A stretch of 64,000 nt of DNA from Strigomonas culicis (GCA_000482145.1 AUXH01000021.1:1-64000), one strand, 5' to 3'. Shown: positions 28,301 through 37,260, counted from the first letter of the stretch. Notes: generated from the sequence alone by a model not told the origin. Made by a program: numbers and translations.

Positions 28301-30055
28301 GATGCTGCTGACAATGTGGTCCGTCGAGGGCCACGGCGAGGGCGAGCACGGCGGCTTGGCCACATGAGGCGCCGCCGCCTCCGACGCGGCGGTCGACACC
28401 GGCGTCGGCCGGTCGCAGCAGCGGCGCTGGTGCGCCGGGGCCGCAACGGACACGGTCCGCTCGTCCGCGTGGCAGTGGATCGCCGGCGACTGCCCCACGC
28501 TCTCGGACGACGGCGGCGCCGACGCGGGCGGCGGCCGCTCGCACCCACACGCGCGCCGGTCGGCCGACGCCTGCACGCTCTGGATCAAGTTGCCCGTTGT
28601 CGGCAGCGGCGAGTTGAAGGAGCGGCTCCGCTTCCGAGACGCTTCGTCGTCCGACACGGCGGGCTTGGCCGCTTTCGCCGGCGACGGCCGAGAGCAGCAG
28701 CGCTTCTCACCGGACGCGTGGATGCTGTCCACGACCTTGGCCGGGGTGGGCACCGGCGAGGCATCCCGCACCTCGCTCTGCTGCTCGTCCGCCGTCACCG
28801 GGTTGGACAGCGCACTGCTGTCATTCACGACCATCGAGACCGTCGGCGTGAGCGTCATGCGGGTGACCGGCAGCGGCGTCTGGAACTCGCCCTCGCGCGC
28901 CGGGGTGTGCTGCGCCGGCGACGGCACGGCGCGCGCGAAGGCCTCCAGCAGGGCCCCGGGCGTCCGCACGGAGAAGCGCGGCATCGGAAAGGCATTGTTC
29001 TGCCGCTTGGGCGTGCCGTCGTCCTCCGCGGGCGGCGGCGGTCTCGGCAGCCCGTGCCGCCGCTCCTGCGAGTTCTCCAGTATGCAGCTGCGCTGCGGCT
29101 CGTTTTGCGGCGGCAGCAGGATGGCGCTCCGCTGGCACCGGTCCACACTGCCGCTGGGGGTCGCATCTTCCGGCTCGACGGTGTCGTCGACGACGCGGCT
29201 CCCGCTCTCTCCGCCGAGGATCTCGCTCCGACAGGCGGACTGTAGGAGGTCGGGGCGCGCGGTGGGCTTCGCGACGGGCGTCACACTGCGGCTCAGCAGC
29301 CCGCCGTAGGACAGCACCTGCGACACGTCCGCTGGGATCTCCCGCTCCTCCTCCTTGACGTCCACGAGGGGTGGGGTGCGCGCACCCCCTGGGGTGAAGA
29401 TCTCAACTGTGATGGCCTTGGACTTGGGCACGGCCAGCGCCGGTCGTGCCTCCATCCGATGCGGTACTTCTTCTTCCTCCTCCTCCTCCTCCACCTCATT
29501 GTGCGGCTTGGGCAGGAAGATCTCGATGTCGACGTTCGTCTTGCCGTGCTTCGTAGTCGGCAGCTCCACACGCGGCTTCTTGAGCGGCACGGGGGACGTG
29601 CTCCGCGACGCGAGTCGCCCGCGCGGCGGCTGCGAAAGAGGGCGGCTCTTGGGCCGTGACACACCGCGTGGATGACTCACCGCAGCGGTGGCGCTGCGCG
29701 GAGACACCGAGCGCCGCTTTGTAGGGATGGGCGAACTGCGGTAGGACAGCGAGAACCGCATCGGACCTCTGCCCGGCGGCGCCGGGAGGCGTGAGAGCTT
29801 CTCGCGGCTCGGGGCGTTGGAGCGCAGCAGGTTTTCATCGTTCGCGGGCCGCTCCTGGGTCCCCTCCTGGGCCTCACACCCGTTCTCCGGCACCGGCGAA
29901 ACACTGGGGGAAACGCTCCGAAAGCGCATGACCATCGGCTTGGACGTCTCCTTCTCAGTAATTTCTTTTAGCAGGGCCAGGTTCTCCTGCTTCTTGCGGA
30001 GGGTCGACGTGGTCTCCTTCATGTACCCCTGGGACAGAGCCCTGTCGTTGGACAT
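25343..30055 (-). CDS. Large repetitive, disordered basic protein of unknown function
   Basis: A 1570-residue protein rich in Ser, Pro, Ala, Arg and Glu with no recognised enzyme domain. A short helix opens it (about 10-40), followed by an Arg/Ser/Pro-rich region and a Glu run at 188-197. Residues 432-973 hold about a dozen diverged copies of a 25-45-residue unit: S-P-x-P, a spacer with V/I-x-S-V/I-x-A-S, then a basic E/D-K-R-R/C-C-x-R-P end (ASPVPTP...SIHASGEKRCCSRP; ARTPSPM...SVLASAEKRRCARP). Later copies end in K/E-RSGAVE/D instead. The C-terminal third is Lys-rich, with nuclear-localisation-like stretches (KKKEKKRLRKEQKQKE; SKKLRKFRDKKR). Many SP/TP sites suggest CDK or MAPK phosphorylation. 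A nuclear, spindle or cytoskeletal scaffold is conceivable but unproven. The start is the ATG at 30055. Confidence 0.85.
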   Translation of the reverse strand: MSNDRALSQGYMKETTSTLRKKQENLALLKEITEKETSKPMVMRFRSVSPSVSPVPENGCEAQEGTQERPANDENLLRSNAPSREKLSRLPAPPGRGPMRFSLSYRSSPIPTKRRSVSPRSATAAVSHPRGVSRPKSRPLSQPPRGRLASRSTSPVPLKKPRVELPTTKHGKTNVDIEIFLPKPHNEVEEEEEEEEVPHRMEARPALAVPKSKAITVEIFTPGGARTPPLVDVKEEEREIPADVSQVLSYGGLLSRSVTPVAKPTARPDLLQSACRSEILGGESGSRVVDDTVEPEDATPSGSVDRCQRSAILLPPQNEPQRSCILENSQERRHGLPRPPPPAEDDGTPKRQNNAFPMPRFSVRTPGALLEAFARAVPSPAQHTPAREGEFQTPLPVTRMTLTPTVSMVVNDSSALSNPVTADEQQSEVRDASPVPTPAKVVDSIHASGEKRCCSRPSPAKAAKPAVSDDEASRKRSRSFNSPLPTTGNLIQSVQASADRRACGCERPPPASAPPSSESVGQSPAIHCHADERTVSVAAPAHQRRCCDRPTPVSTAASEAAAPHVAKPPCSPSPWPSTDHIVSSIGVEKRDISDAPGAVAVSAEPPLLEETEGSPCLTPDHVLASVTRERNARRLTPPASARTPSPMFSDKEIAESVLASAEKRRCARPTRESKEPSSRPPPVQSCASPTAVRTPSPMPDKDKLIESLETSARKQANPEREASPKPEHQSFRVRRPPSFSMASPIPTRDNVDSSVLASADKRKQCASEGTAACSATVMQAPHELSTITDGPHGSPSLLPQHIASSLHIIEEVLDGERSGAVEPASVQRGSDFASPVPVPQIKHADTKSESEKESSDVAAEKRSGAVERDGTFEKGMDVFASPAPVPTSEARDKTTTGEHSTMEERSAAVPRCSRSTVTQANSEAGRDGTHASAEAEETGSPVPEPQRGVDEEDADDDAEKSEKKRSGAVDRPSSASLKTEGEVLSPTVPQSVTVAPKAEAAVPLQAVQSSSPHFSDICQQSEQFQDCVSAPPTPQYLPPEFFQLQRDVKAISEGRASQSVQRQSEKRAPAEKVVEPAMERQSTILGTGTVDLAAVFRPNDIQRPHEPLPQEAVGAAELAPPLAVPLPTHRTGVTTTSAIVDNACLPRPVTLSSQMGAYASRRSTEKTASVPTQRASVSPRKPSFSNAASRTPEPPTLYKRESFEPNLEDDNRVFESSPESAEDPAVTPPPAEEASPPKRSATASESAADSPNEPSRKRGRRSQLEQLMDMLPANVAEEVRLSDALLSTDSLLQDESTDAMGTPGRVTGGSQGSISARVMERPREKYFDYRAYEEYLKEMNRPVSRTAKKKEKKRLRKEQKQKEAVKAVAAADAAATSAKKAVAWRGAEQAPLPAAPLTHKTGKKMRAAQGPQTQSPQCRLIRAESGPWNYVSTTELSDELEEAIFKYPHHTTPKPSSIEAQATQAKRAAKKKAHKKGCDTHNKTRSKSSTKSSPSAASTTSTPVLAGPKHKQAAHVTATQQSKRATKKHVATDDVADIVNALKRKAADGQSKHHTSGRSKKLRKFRDKKR
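27137..28762 (-). repeat. Diverged protein-level repeat array inside the large repetitive protein
   Basis: Encodes residues 432-973. Repeat starts are near residues 432, 481, 522, 570, 613, 643, 694, 742, 793, 832, 880 and 939. The DNA copies are too diverged to be a recent tandem array; conservation is in the amino-acid pattern. Confidence 0.75.
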
Positions 30056-30491
30056 GGTGAGAGCTTCTCTAATGCCAACCGCGTGTTAATAGTTCTATAC
30101 GACTGTATGTGTGCACAATCCTCTTGAAACGTGCACAAAGAAAAAAAAAGATGGATAATAAATCTAACGATGACAAAGAAAAGAAAAAGAAAACGGTGTA
30201 TCTACTGTAGACAAGCATGCAACAAGAAAGAAAAAAAGAGGATGAGAGAAGGCACGGAGATACAAAAACGGCAATAGCGTTAAGATGATACCAAAAGAGA
30301 AAAATGGAATTAATCTCATCTCCAGGACTGCATATTGTTCGCTAATACGTTCCTTTTCTGTGAGTATTCTTCGAATATAAAATAATAATAAAAAGACGTT
30401 TATTGCGTACGCTTTAGCCGACGTGCACGCAGAGAGTCGGTAGCGAAAGAGGGGAAAACATGTGAAGCACGATACCTCATACCACCGCATC
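30056..30491. other. Intergenic region
   Basis: Purine-rich on the plus strand (30140-30260), giving polypyrimidine tracts for the large repetitive gene. No supported gene; minus-strand frames here are Phe/Leu/Ser-rich by-products of the tracts. Confidence 0.45.
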
Positions 30492-31511
30492 CTAGAACTG
30501 TTTAATTACTTTAAGGAACTGCTCATACAACACAAACATCAGCACCGACCGTGGCACAGATTGCGCTAGGGAGGGGACGAGACCACGGTAAAAGTCTCGT
30601 ACCCCACCGTTGCGCCACACAGTGACGGCGGCCTGCGCAAAGGACTTGTACTGCACCTCGCCCAGTCGCGCCCGGTGATCCTGCAGTCGCGTCTTGAGCA
30701 CCATTATGGGGTGCGAAATTAGCAGCAACAGCACTCGCGTGATGAAGGAACACACCGCGACCTCGATGCTGTTGAGTGACTCTCTGTGTGAGAGGCGGAG
30801 AACGGAGCACTTGATTGTGTCGTAGAGGGGGAAGTGGAAGGACATGGGGACGCCGAGCAGCATCTGCGCGGACACCCCACGCCACAAGGAGCGCAGTCCG
30901 CCCTCGCGCACGGAGTGCATCAGACCCCCGCGGAACGTCGCGAAGTGCCGCACGGGCCGCGGCGCGGCAGCGGCCCCCGCCTCGCCCTCGTGGGCGGCGA
31001 GGTACCGCCGACAGGACGCCTCCTCGAGCTGCATGCGCGTCTTGATGAGCCAGATGGGGTTGCACAGCAGCGCCGACGTGCAGCTGGCAATGCTGCTGAA
31101 GCCGAACCGCTGCAGCAGGTCGCCCAGGGTCGCAAAGTCCACGAGGTTGGTGGACGAGGCCGAGGCGCCGCGCGCGGCGCGCCGCTCCGTGTAGGCCGTG
31201 TAAAGCGCACACTCCCAGCGGTAGATGTACATGAAAATGCCCCAGGCACACACGGAGCCGGATACAGCGACATGGCAGCCGCGGAAGAAGGGCGCGACGC
31301 GCCCCTCCTGCGTTGCAATCAGGCGAAAGGCGGAGAGAATAGAGCGATAATAGTGCGCGTTGTGATGCCGAACCGCTGTGCCGTCTTGCGACATGAAGCG
31401 CATCTTCACCACGTCTAGTGGGTACAGCGTAATCGTGCTGACCGCCGTCGCGCACTGTGTGGCCAACGTGTGCTGCACTTTGCTCTTGTCGGTTTGATGG
31501 GTTGTCGACAT
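30492..31511 (-). CDS. Mitochondrial carrier family (SLC25) protein, copy 1
   Basis: A 339-residue inner-membrane carrier with three repeats of about 100 residues, each with two helices. The signature starts are YPLDVVKMRFMSQDG, NPIWLIKTRMQLE and SHPIMVLKTRLQDHR, with the linked FFRG, LWRG and FYRG motifs after each matrix helix. NPIW-IKTR in repeat two is typical of the folate/FAD/pyridine-nucleotide branch, so a nucleotide-like cofactor is a plausible substrate, though not demonstrated. It lies next to a paralogue at 32000-33043 in the same orientation. The ATG at 31511 starts MSTTHQTDKS; a TTG at 31541 is the only upstream alternative. An Ala/Arg-rich insert lies in the second repeat. Confidence 0.92.
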   Translation of the reverse strand: MSTTHQTDKSKVQHTLATQCATAVSTITLYPLDVVKMRFMSQDGTAVRHHNAHYYRSILSAFRLIATQEGRVAPFFRGCHVAVSGSVCAWGIFMYIYRWECALYTAYTERRAARGASASSTNLVDFATLGDLLQRFGFSSIASCTSALLCNPIWLIKTRMQLEEASCRRYLAAHEGEAGAAAAPRPVRHFATFRGGLMHSVREGGLRSLWRGVSAQMLLGVPMSFHFPLYDTIKCSVLRLSHRESLNSIEVAVCSFITRVLLLLISHPIMVLKTRLQDHRARLGEVQYKSFAQAAVTVWRNGGVRDFYRGLVPSLAQSVPRSVLMFVLYEQFLKVIKQF

Positions 31512-31999
31512 GGTAGGGATAAAGAAAAAGTAGAGAAACAAACGAACAGAAAAAAAAAGAAAAACACTACGAATCGCTTTCGTGGAAAAAGAGTATCCCT
31601 TTGTAGTTCACAGACGCACGTCTGAGCCCCCTGTGCTTTTCGATAGAAGGAAAGGAGGAAACAAAAGCAAAATACGTGATACATGTAAAAATACAACAAA
31701 AGCACAAACGTCGTCAGAAGATAGAAAGCACTTCCTTTAGAGGCACCAATTTGGGGGTCGCCATTTTTTTGTTGTTGTTGCTGTTGCTGTTTGCTTGCTT
31801 GTTTGCTGTAAATGTACATTATTGATTAGATAAGTGATAAGGTAATTGTACAATGCAACAAATGCTTTAGAAACAGAGTGAAGAACACATTTAAGATACA
31901 CCTCGCTGAATCTGATTAATACCAACACAAACTATACAAAACCCTTTTGAAACCGATTCCTCACCTCCATAATCATGGATGTGTGAAAACCAACTTTTG
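31512..31999. other. Intergenic region between the two carriers
   Basis: Contains plus-strand purine runs at 31514-31565 (polypyrimidine on the transcribed strand) and a TTG/CTG-rich stretch at 31765-31810. No gene recognised. Confidence 0.45.
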
Positions 32000-33043
32000 T
32001 TATGCTTGCCACTTCGTCAGCGCATACAGGGTCTTTTCATAGGCGACATAATAGAAGAGGGAACGCGGCAGCGAATGGATGAGCGCCAAGTGGAACCCAC
32101 GGTACATGCCGGTGATCCCCTGCGTCCGCAGTACGAGCCGCGCCGACTGCACCACCTTCGTGTACTGGCGCTCGCCCTCCAGCGCCCGCTGGTCCTGTAT
32201 GCGTGTGCGGATCATCACCATGGGGTGCGAGAGCAGCAGCAGCAGACACTTGGTGAGAGCGGAGCAGACACACACCTCGACAATGTTCAGCTCGTCCTCG
32301 GGAGAGGCGCCGTGGCGCAGCTTGTACTGCAGCACGCCCGACTTGAGCAAGTCGTAGGTGGGGATACCCAGCGCGTTCGGGATAATCAGCAAGAGCTGGA
32401 GCGAGACGCCGCGCCACAGACCCCGCAGGCCGCTGCTCTGCACCACGTGGCGAACGCCGCCGCGAAAGGTGTTGTAGTGGTTGCTCATGCGCGTCTCCTC
32501 GAGCTGCATACGCGACTTGATCAGAAACACCGGGGAGCAGATGAGCGACGCCACGCCACTCGCGAAGATGGAGATGAGCGCCCGCGCCACGTAGTGCGTG
32601 CTCTCCGTCGCGTTGCACAGCGCGCGGTAGACGCTCATGAAAAGGCCCCAGGCGAGCACCGACCCCCCCACAGCGACGCCGCACCCACGAAACAGCACGC
32701 GCGGCCCTTCCTCGCGGTAAATCGTGCGAAACGAGCGTATCAGTGAGCTGTACGTCTGTGCGTTGTGCTGCCGCTGCCGCGTGCCGTCCTGCGACATGTA
32801 GCGCGTGCGCAGCACATCAAAGGGGTAGAAACCGAAGGTACTAATGGCGGAGGCGAACTGCGAGCTGACCGTATGCGCACCCACAGGAGCATTCTTCCCA
32901 ATGACGGAAAGAGGCGTTGTTGTCTCTGCCTTCCGCGGTGGCGCGCTAATAGCAGATCCAGCTCCTTGCTCCCTGGCGCTGCTGCACGCGGCCGTGCTAG
33001 CAGCCTCTTTGGCGGGAGTCACGTCCTTCTTATGGCTGCTCAT
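32000..33043 (-). CDS. Mitochondrial carrier family (SLC25) protein, copy 2
   Basis: A 347-residue paralogue of the downstream carrier, also with three two-helix repeats. Signatures are YPFDVLRTRYMSQDG, SPVFLIKSRMQLE and SHPMVMIRTRIQDQR, and LFRG, LWRG and MYRG close the repeats. The shared MSQDG and RMQLEE segments show descent from a tandem duplication. Repeat two reads SPVF where copy 1 has NPIW, so the substrate contact at that point probably differs. The first 55 residues are an Ala/Ser/Lys-rich extension absent from copy 1. The ATG at 33043 is the start. Confidence 0.92.
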   Translation of the reverse strand: MSSHKKDVTPAKEAASTAACSSAREQGAGSAISAPPRKAETTTPLSVIGKNAPVGAHTVSSQFASAISTFGFYPFDVLRTRYMSQDGTRQRQHNAQTYSSLIRSFRTIYREEGPRVLFRGCGVAVGGSVLAWGLFMSVYRALCNATESTHYVARALISIFASGVASLICSPVFLIKSRMQLEETRMSNHYNTFRGGVRHVVQSSGLRGLWRGVSLQLLLIIPNALGIPTYDLLKSGVLQYKLRHGASPEDELNIVEVCVCSALTKCLLLLLSHPMVMIRTRIQDQRALEGERQYTKVVQSARLVLRTQGITGMYRGFHLALIHSLPRSLFYYVAYEKTLYALTKWQA

Positions 33044-33792
33044 TGGAGTCAGTACGTGTCGAATGCGAGAGCCGACGTCGCGTACACGGAGTCCAATACG
33101 AATACCGTATACAATAGTTCAAATAATAGACAAGAAGGAAGTAATTCTCCCCTGCAGACAATAATAATAATAAAAAAGAGAACGGTTGAGAGAAGAGAAC
33201 ATTCTGTGTGCGCGTCTGTCGCATACAAAGCGGAGAGCGAAAAAAAAAAAAAGAGACGAGGTAATTACTACTCTCATTCACTTTCAAGAGAACTAGCATT
33301 CATTTTCTTTTTTTTATGATGATATGTGTTCTTTATTATTTTAGTTAGTGATGTTGTTAATACTATGTGTACGTGAATCCATACACATGCTTTTATCATA
33401 ATACAAAGGAAGAAAAACTGTGTATCTATTATGCTTTTCTTTTTCACTCCTATACCTTAACAAAACGCAATAATAATTAATGAAAGGAATAGAGATTACA
33501 ATAGATGCAGACGTTAACAAAACGATCATCCTCTGCGCATCGTGTGAAAGGGGCTATGCCATATACGTACACAAACACGTAATGCCCTCTCGAGGGGGAG
33601 AAACGAGGACAAAGGGAAAGGAACGGTACGTTAACCCTCTATCCACTTCCTCCCCCCTTTCCACTTTGACATTCGCTACTCGGACAACCGAGGAGAAAAA
33701 GAGGGCCGCAAGCTCTCAAAAGCAGAACACGCGTAGACAAGCCGCGCCCTCCTTGTATGGAATAATCCCTCACACATGAGTCTTTACTTTTT
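33044..33792. other. Long intergenic region (749 bases)
   Basis: AT-rich, with ATA/AAT repeats (33157-33175), poly-A at 33240-33251 and mixed sequence near 33540-33780. A 99-codon plus-strand frame at 33480-33779 opposes the direction of all genes and has no recognisable content. No gene called. Confidence 0.45.
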
Positions 33793-36700
33793 TTAGAAAG
33801 CCGTGTTTGTCATCGGAACGTACCCAGGGATGGTCTGTGCCCGCTTTCGTTCCTCCTCCTCCTGAAGGAGCCGATTCTCCTGCTCCGCGCCCCACACCTT
33901 GCTCTCAATGAGAAAATCGGCGATGCATGTGTTGAACGCCGCCTCCAACGGATACTTGTCAAAGCACGTCGTGACAAACTCCGTGATGGACGCGACCGTC
34001 TGCGTCGGAATGCCGAGCAGCTGGGTGACCAGGAAATCTAAGACCGCCCGCCTTCCTAACACCGGCATATCCGCCGGCATCGAGTCGGACAGGCCAAACA
34101 GCTTGCGCAGAATGCGGCAGTGGAACGGGAAGCCGGCCGCGTGCAGCGTGTCCATGGCGGCGAAGAGCACTTCTTGAAAGATCTTATCAATGTAGGCCGT
34201 GTAAAACTGCTCGGCGTAGCTGGACTCGACGACCTTCTCCAGCAGCCGGTCGAGTGTCTCCAGGGCGGTGGACATGGTGGGGTAGTCGAAGTGCTTGATG
34301 GACCAGAGCAGCCCGTCCAGCACATTCTCCGCGGAGGACGCGTAGCGGATAAAGGCGTCGAAACAGTGCTCGTTGAGCGCCTGCAGGAGCTTCAGCAGCT
34401 GCAGCCGGAACTCGGGATACGTCTCAAAGCTGCCCGCAATCATCGCGACCGTCGTGTCGAACGTGCACGACAGAATACTGTCACACTTATCCGACAGACG
34501 CGCGCCCAGCGTGCGCACGCTTGCGGCTGCCAGCGCCATGGCACCAGCCTCCTTCACAGCAGGTATGGAGTTCTGGTAATCCACGAGCACGGTCGAAAAG
34601 ATCTCGCCAATGACGTTTTGGCTAATATAGTCGAGCTGCTCGCTGTTCTCGATGAAGGCTTCCAAAATCTTCAAGATCTCCCGCTTGCACAGGCGCATGC
34701 AGCGCGTACTCTCCATGGAATTGTTGAGCGCGCCGGCGCTGGCTCCTGCGCTCGCGAGCGTTTGCGTCTGCACGTCTGTAAACAGGCGGTACAGTCCGAA
34801 GAGGTCGAGCGCGATGAGGTACATCTCGTTCACAAAGGCGTCCCCGCAGGTGCCCGCGATGTGGCTAAAGATGCGCAGATAGTGCAGCAGCTCCATCATG
34901 TAGGCCTCGTCCTGGCAGTACACGCGACCCTGGTGGGCGTAGTTCTCCACGAGCTGCTTGAAGAGCGCGTTCGTGTCGTGCAGCAGCATCTCGAGCAGAT
35001 TGGCCTGCTTCTCCCGCTCCTCCGCCGCGACCCAGAAGCCGACCGCCGCGAAGCAGGTCTCGATCTGCTGCCGCGAGAGCGCGGACACGGTGAGCGTCCA
35101 GTTCTGCGCCGTGCTCTCCGCAAAAGAGAGCGGGCCGTCCTCGAGCCGCTGCACGTAGCAGCCGCCCAGCTGCTCGCACAGCTTGTAGAAGGTGTCGACC
35201 GACATGTCCTGCACACCTGGGAACGTCTCCTCCATAAAGCTGAACACCTTGCGGGTCACGGCGGCGAGAAACTTCGGGTGTCGGCGCAGGTAGCGCGGGT
35301 ACTGGCCCGCCACGAAGAGCACGTTGCTCGCCACCGCGGCGCGGTTGTCCTTGCCATGCGACTCCTTACACAGCGTGAGCAGCCCACTAATGATGGTCGT
35401 GAAGAGCGCGGACTCCTGCTCCGGCGGCATGGCGAGGGAGATGGCGCCCACCGCCCACGCGAGGCGGCTGCAATTGTCCCACGACCACTCGCTTCGGTCG
35501 AGCTGCTTCTCCATGAGACGCACCATGATACTCTGCGTGTCGCGCGCGTCGATGTGCGTGAGCACGACCAGCGTGTTGCGCATGAGCTCGTACATGTGCA
35601 GCTGCTCCACGTCCTTCACCCGTTCGCGGCGAAACTCGCCCTCTTCTTGCACAATGATCACCTCCTCCGGCTTCGCCATCCGCTTGATGAGGATAAAGCG
35701 CACATGCGACAGCACCTTTTGCAGTTTGCTCGAGATATTCTTCTTCACGTTCGAGGCCGCGCCTTCCAGAATGTGTTCGCCGAGCTTGCACCAGTACTTG
35801 ACGCAGGTCTTGAACATCTGCTGGTCCTCGATGCCGCTCATGCCGACCATCATCTCGTGCGACGCCACGAGCAGCGCATCGTCGTAGGTGATGTACGTGA
35901 TGTACTGCTGCAGGAACGCATCCAGCATCAGGTTCAGAACGCTAATGAACTCCTGCTCTTCCGGGCCGCCCTCCTCGTAGAAAAAGGTGGTCTTCTCAAT
36001 GATGGACGAGTGCGACGCCGGCAGGCAGTTCACAATGTAGCCAAAGGCGGCACGAAAGGCCTCTATCAGTAAATTGCGCTCCGCGTCTCCGGTCGAGCCG
36101 CGGTCTAGTTTAATCGAGAAGTACTCCGTTAGGCACCGCAGCGCGGGAAGCCGCACGTTGATGTCACCGGTGACAAAGTTGGTGAGGTGCACTAAGATTT
36201 CGGGGTGTATGACCACGGCCGGCTCAATGAAGGGCACAAAGATGGCGAGGGTCTCCACGGCGGCCTTCAGCAGCAGCGGGTCGCTCGCGGACACAATGAC
36301 CATGCCGCACAAGTTCATGATGTACTGGAAGTCCTCCTTGAGCGCCTCCCTCCTGCGCGCCGCCCAGCGCGAGGTCATGCTCTTCTCCTCAAAGACGAAC
36401 ATCTCTTCGCCCATGAGCTTGAGCAGGTTGAGGTTGTTCTCCACCATCGGCGTGCTGGGGTCCGCGCTCGTGCAGATGTCCTGAATGCAGTTGGACCAGT
36501 GCGTCGGGTATTCCCGCTTCGCGATGCTCACGAGCACGCTGTTCATTTTGGTGAGGAGCGCCCGCTGCTGCCGAATGCGACTAAAGGACGTGCACTCTTG
36601 TGCGATCAAGTTGATGATGAAGTTGCGGATCATGGACTGATTGTGCGCGTCAATCGTCATCCAGCGCGTCCGAATGCCGTCATTTAACACCTGCAACGCA

Positions 36701-36897
36701 ATAAACCTACTATTCATGTTGTTCGATTCCATTAGTATCTTGTCGACACGGTACAGGGCATCCGGGTGTTCCTGGAACTTTGTCAACACCTCCTGTGCAC
36801 GAACTATATCGAACTGATTGCCAGTCGACAGCATCGATGCTACCTGGTCAAATATCTGCACATTGAGCGGTTGGTCAAAGTCCAGTATAGACTCCAT
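33793..36897 (-). CDS. XPO1: Exportin-1 (CRM1), nuclear export receptor
   Basis: A 1034-residue karyopherin that carries proteins with leucine-rich export signals, and some RNPs, out of the nucleus with Ran-GTP. The N-terminus MESILDFDQPLNVQIFDQVA and the segment RVDKILMESNNMNSRFIALQ, followed by RTRW, are hallmarks of CRM1 and its importin-beta-type N-terminal domain. HEAT-like helices continue to the end. The central region retains the CRM1 export-cargo groove neighbourhood (TCVKYWCKLGEHILEGA). Length is slightly below the human 1071. The ATG at 36897 matches the family start. The protein ends with an acidic/basic coil and TIPGYVPMTNTAF. Confidence 0.97.
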   Translation of the reverse strand: MESILDFDQPLNVQIFDQVASMLSTGNQFDIVRAQEVLTKFQEHPDALYRVDKILMESNNMNSRFIALQVLNDGIRTRWMTIDAHNQSMIRNFIINLIAQECTSFSRIRQQRALLTKMNSVLVSIAKREYPTHWSNCIQDICTSADPSTPMVENNLNLLKLMGEEMFVFEEKSMTSRWAARRREALKEDFQYIMNLCGMVIVSASDPLLLKAAVETLAIFVPFIEPAVVIHPEILVHLTNFVTGDINVRLPALRCLTEYFSIKLDRGSTGDAERNLLIEAFRAAFGYIVNCLPASHSSIIEKTTFFYEEGGPEEQEFISVLNLMLDAFLQQYITYITYDDALLVASHEMMVGMSGIEDQQMFKTCVKYWCKLGEHILEGAASNVKKNISSKLQKVLSHVRFILIKRMAKPEEVIIVQEEGEFRRERVKDVEQLHMYELMRNTLVVLTHIDARDTQSIMVRLMEKQLDRSEWSWDNCSRLAWAVGAISLAMPPEQESALFTTIISGLLTLCKESHGKDNRAAVASNVLFVAGQYPRYLRRHPKFLAAVTRKVFSFMEETFPGVQDMSVDTFYKLCEQLGGCYVQRLEDGPLSFAESTAQNWTLTVSALSRQQIETCFAAVGFWVAAEEREKQANLLEMLLHDTNALFKQLVENYAHQGRVYCQDEAYMMELLHYLRIFSHIAGTCGDAFVNEMYLIALDLFGLYRLFTDVQTQTLASAGASAGALNNSMESTRCMRLCKREILKILEAFIENSEQLDYISQNVIGEIFSTVLVDYQNSIPAVKEAGAMALAAASVRTLGARLSDKCDSILSCTFDTTVAMIAGSFETYPEFRLQLLKLLQALNEHCFDAFIRYASSAENVLDGLLWSIKHFDYPTMSTALETLDRLLEKVVESSYAEQFYTAYIDKIFQEVLFAAMDTLHAAGFPFHCRILRKLFGLSDSMPADMPVLGRRAVLDFLVTQLLGIPTQTVASITEFVTTCFDKYPLEAAFNTCIADFLIESKVWGAEQENRLLQEEEERKRAQTIPGYVPMTNTAF

Positions 36898-36975
36898 CTC
36901 CTCTTCTGTTTGAGGGGGAGTGGGTTATACGACCCTAAAGGAGTTGTTACAAGAACTATATAATATGTATATGTG

Positions 36976-37017
36976 CTGCCGTAATATGAAGAAAAGAAGA
37001 GAGAGAAGACAAGAAGA
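36976..37017 (-). promoter_or_regulatory. Candidate trans-splice signal for exportin-1
   Basis: A strong plus-strand purine run (36988-37017) is a polypyrimidine tract on the transcribed strand; the first AG after it is the complement of 36976-36977, leaving a leader of 78 bases. Inferred. Confidence 0.5.
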
Positions 37018-37150
37018 ATATGTCAAGTGCACTTTAGAAGAAGTTGTCTTCGTGGAGTAGCCTTCCAGGTTCAGACGGTGCTGTTGTTCCCCCCATAATA
37101 CAGAGCGCTAAAAAATGGAACCATTTTTGTATACTTGCAATCAGCGCCGC

Positions 37151-37178
37151 AAACAAACAAACAAACAAACAAACAAAC
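37151..37178. repeat. (AAAC)7 microsatellite
   Basis: Seven AAAC units in the gap between the HECT ligase and exportin-1. Confidence 0.9.
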
Positions 37179-37260
37179 GAGAAAGAAAAGATGAAATCTT
37201 CAGTGACATGCAGAACATCTTGAAGTGGATCATCGGAATAAAGTGCATGGAGATGTCATA

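Noticed and set aside
30164..30490. 108-codon minus-strand frame between the repetitive protein and carrier 1
   Set aside because: Phe/Leu/Ser-rich product of polypyrimidine tracts; no recognisable domain.
31415..31819. 134-codon minus-strand frame overlapping carrier 1 and its leader
   Set aside because: Poly-Gln and Phe runs come from TTG and purine repeats; it overlaps the well-supported carrier start.
33480..33779. 99-codon plus-strand frame in the gap upstream of exportin-1's 3' end
   Set aside because: Opposite strand to all genes, charged low-complexity content, no homology that I recognise.
34120..36072. 650-codon plus-strand open frame opposite exportin-1
   Set aside because: It is the antisense of the highly conserved exportin-1 frame; GC-rich third positions suppress antisense stops. 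Content is Arg/Leu/His-rich with no domain.
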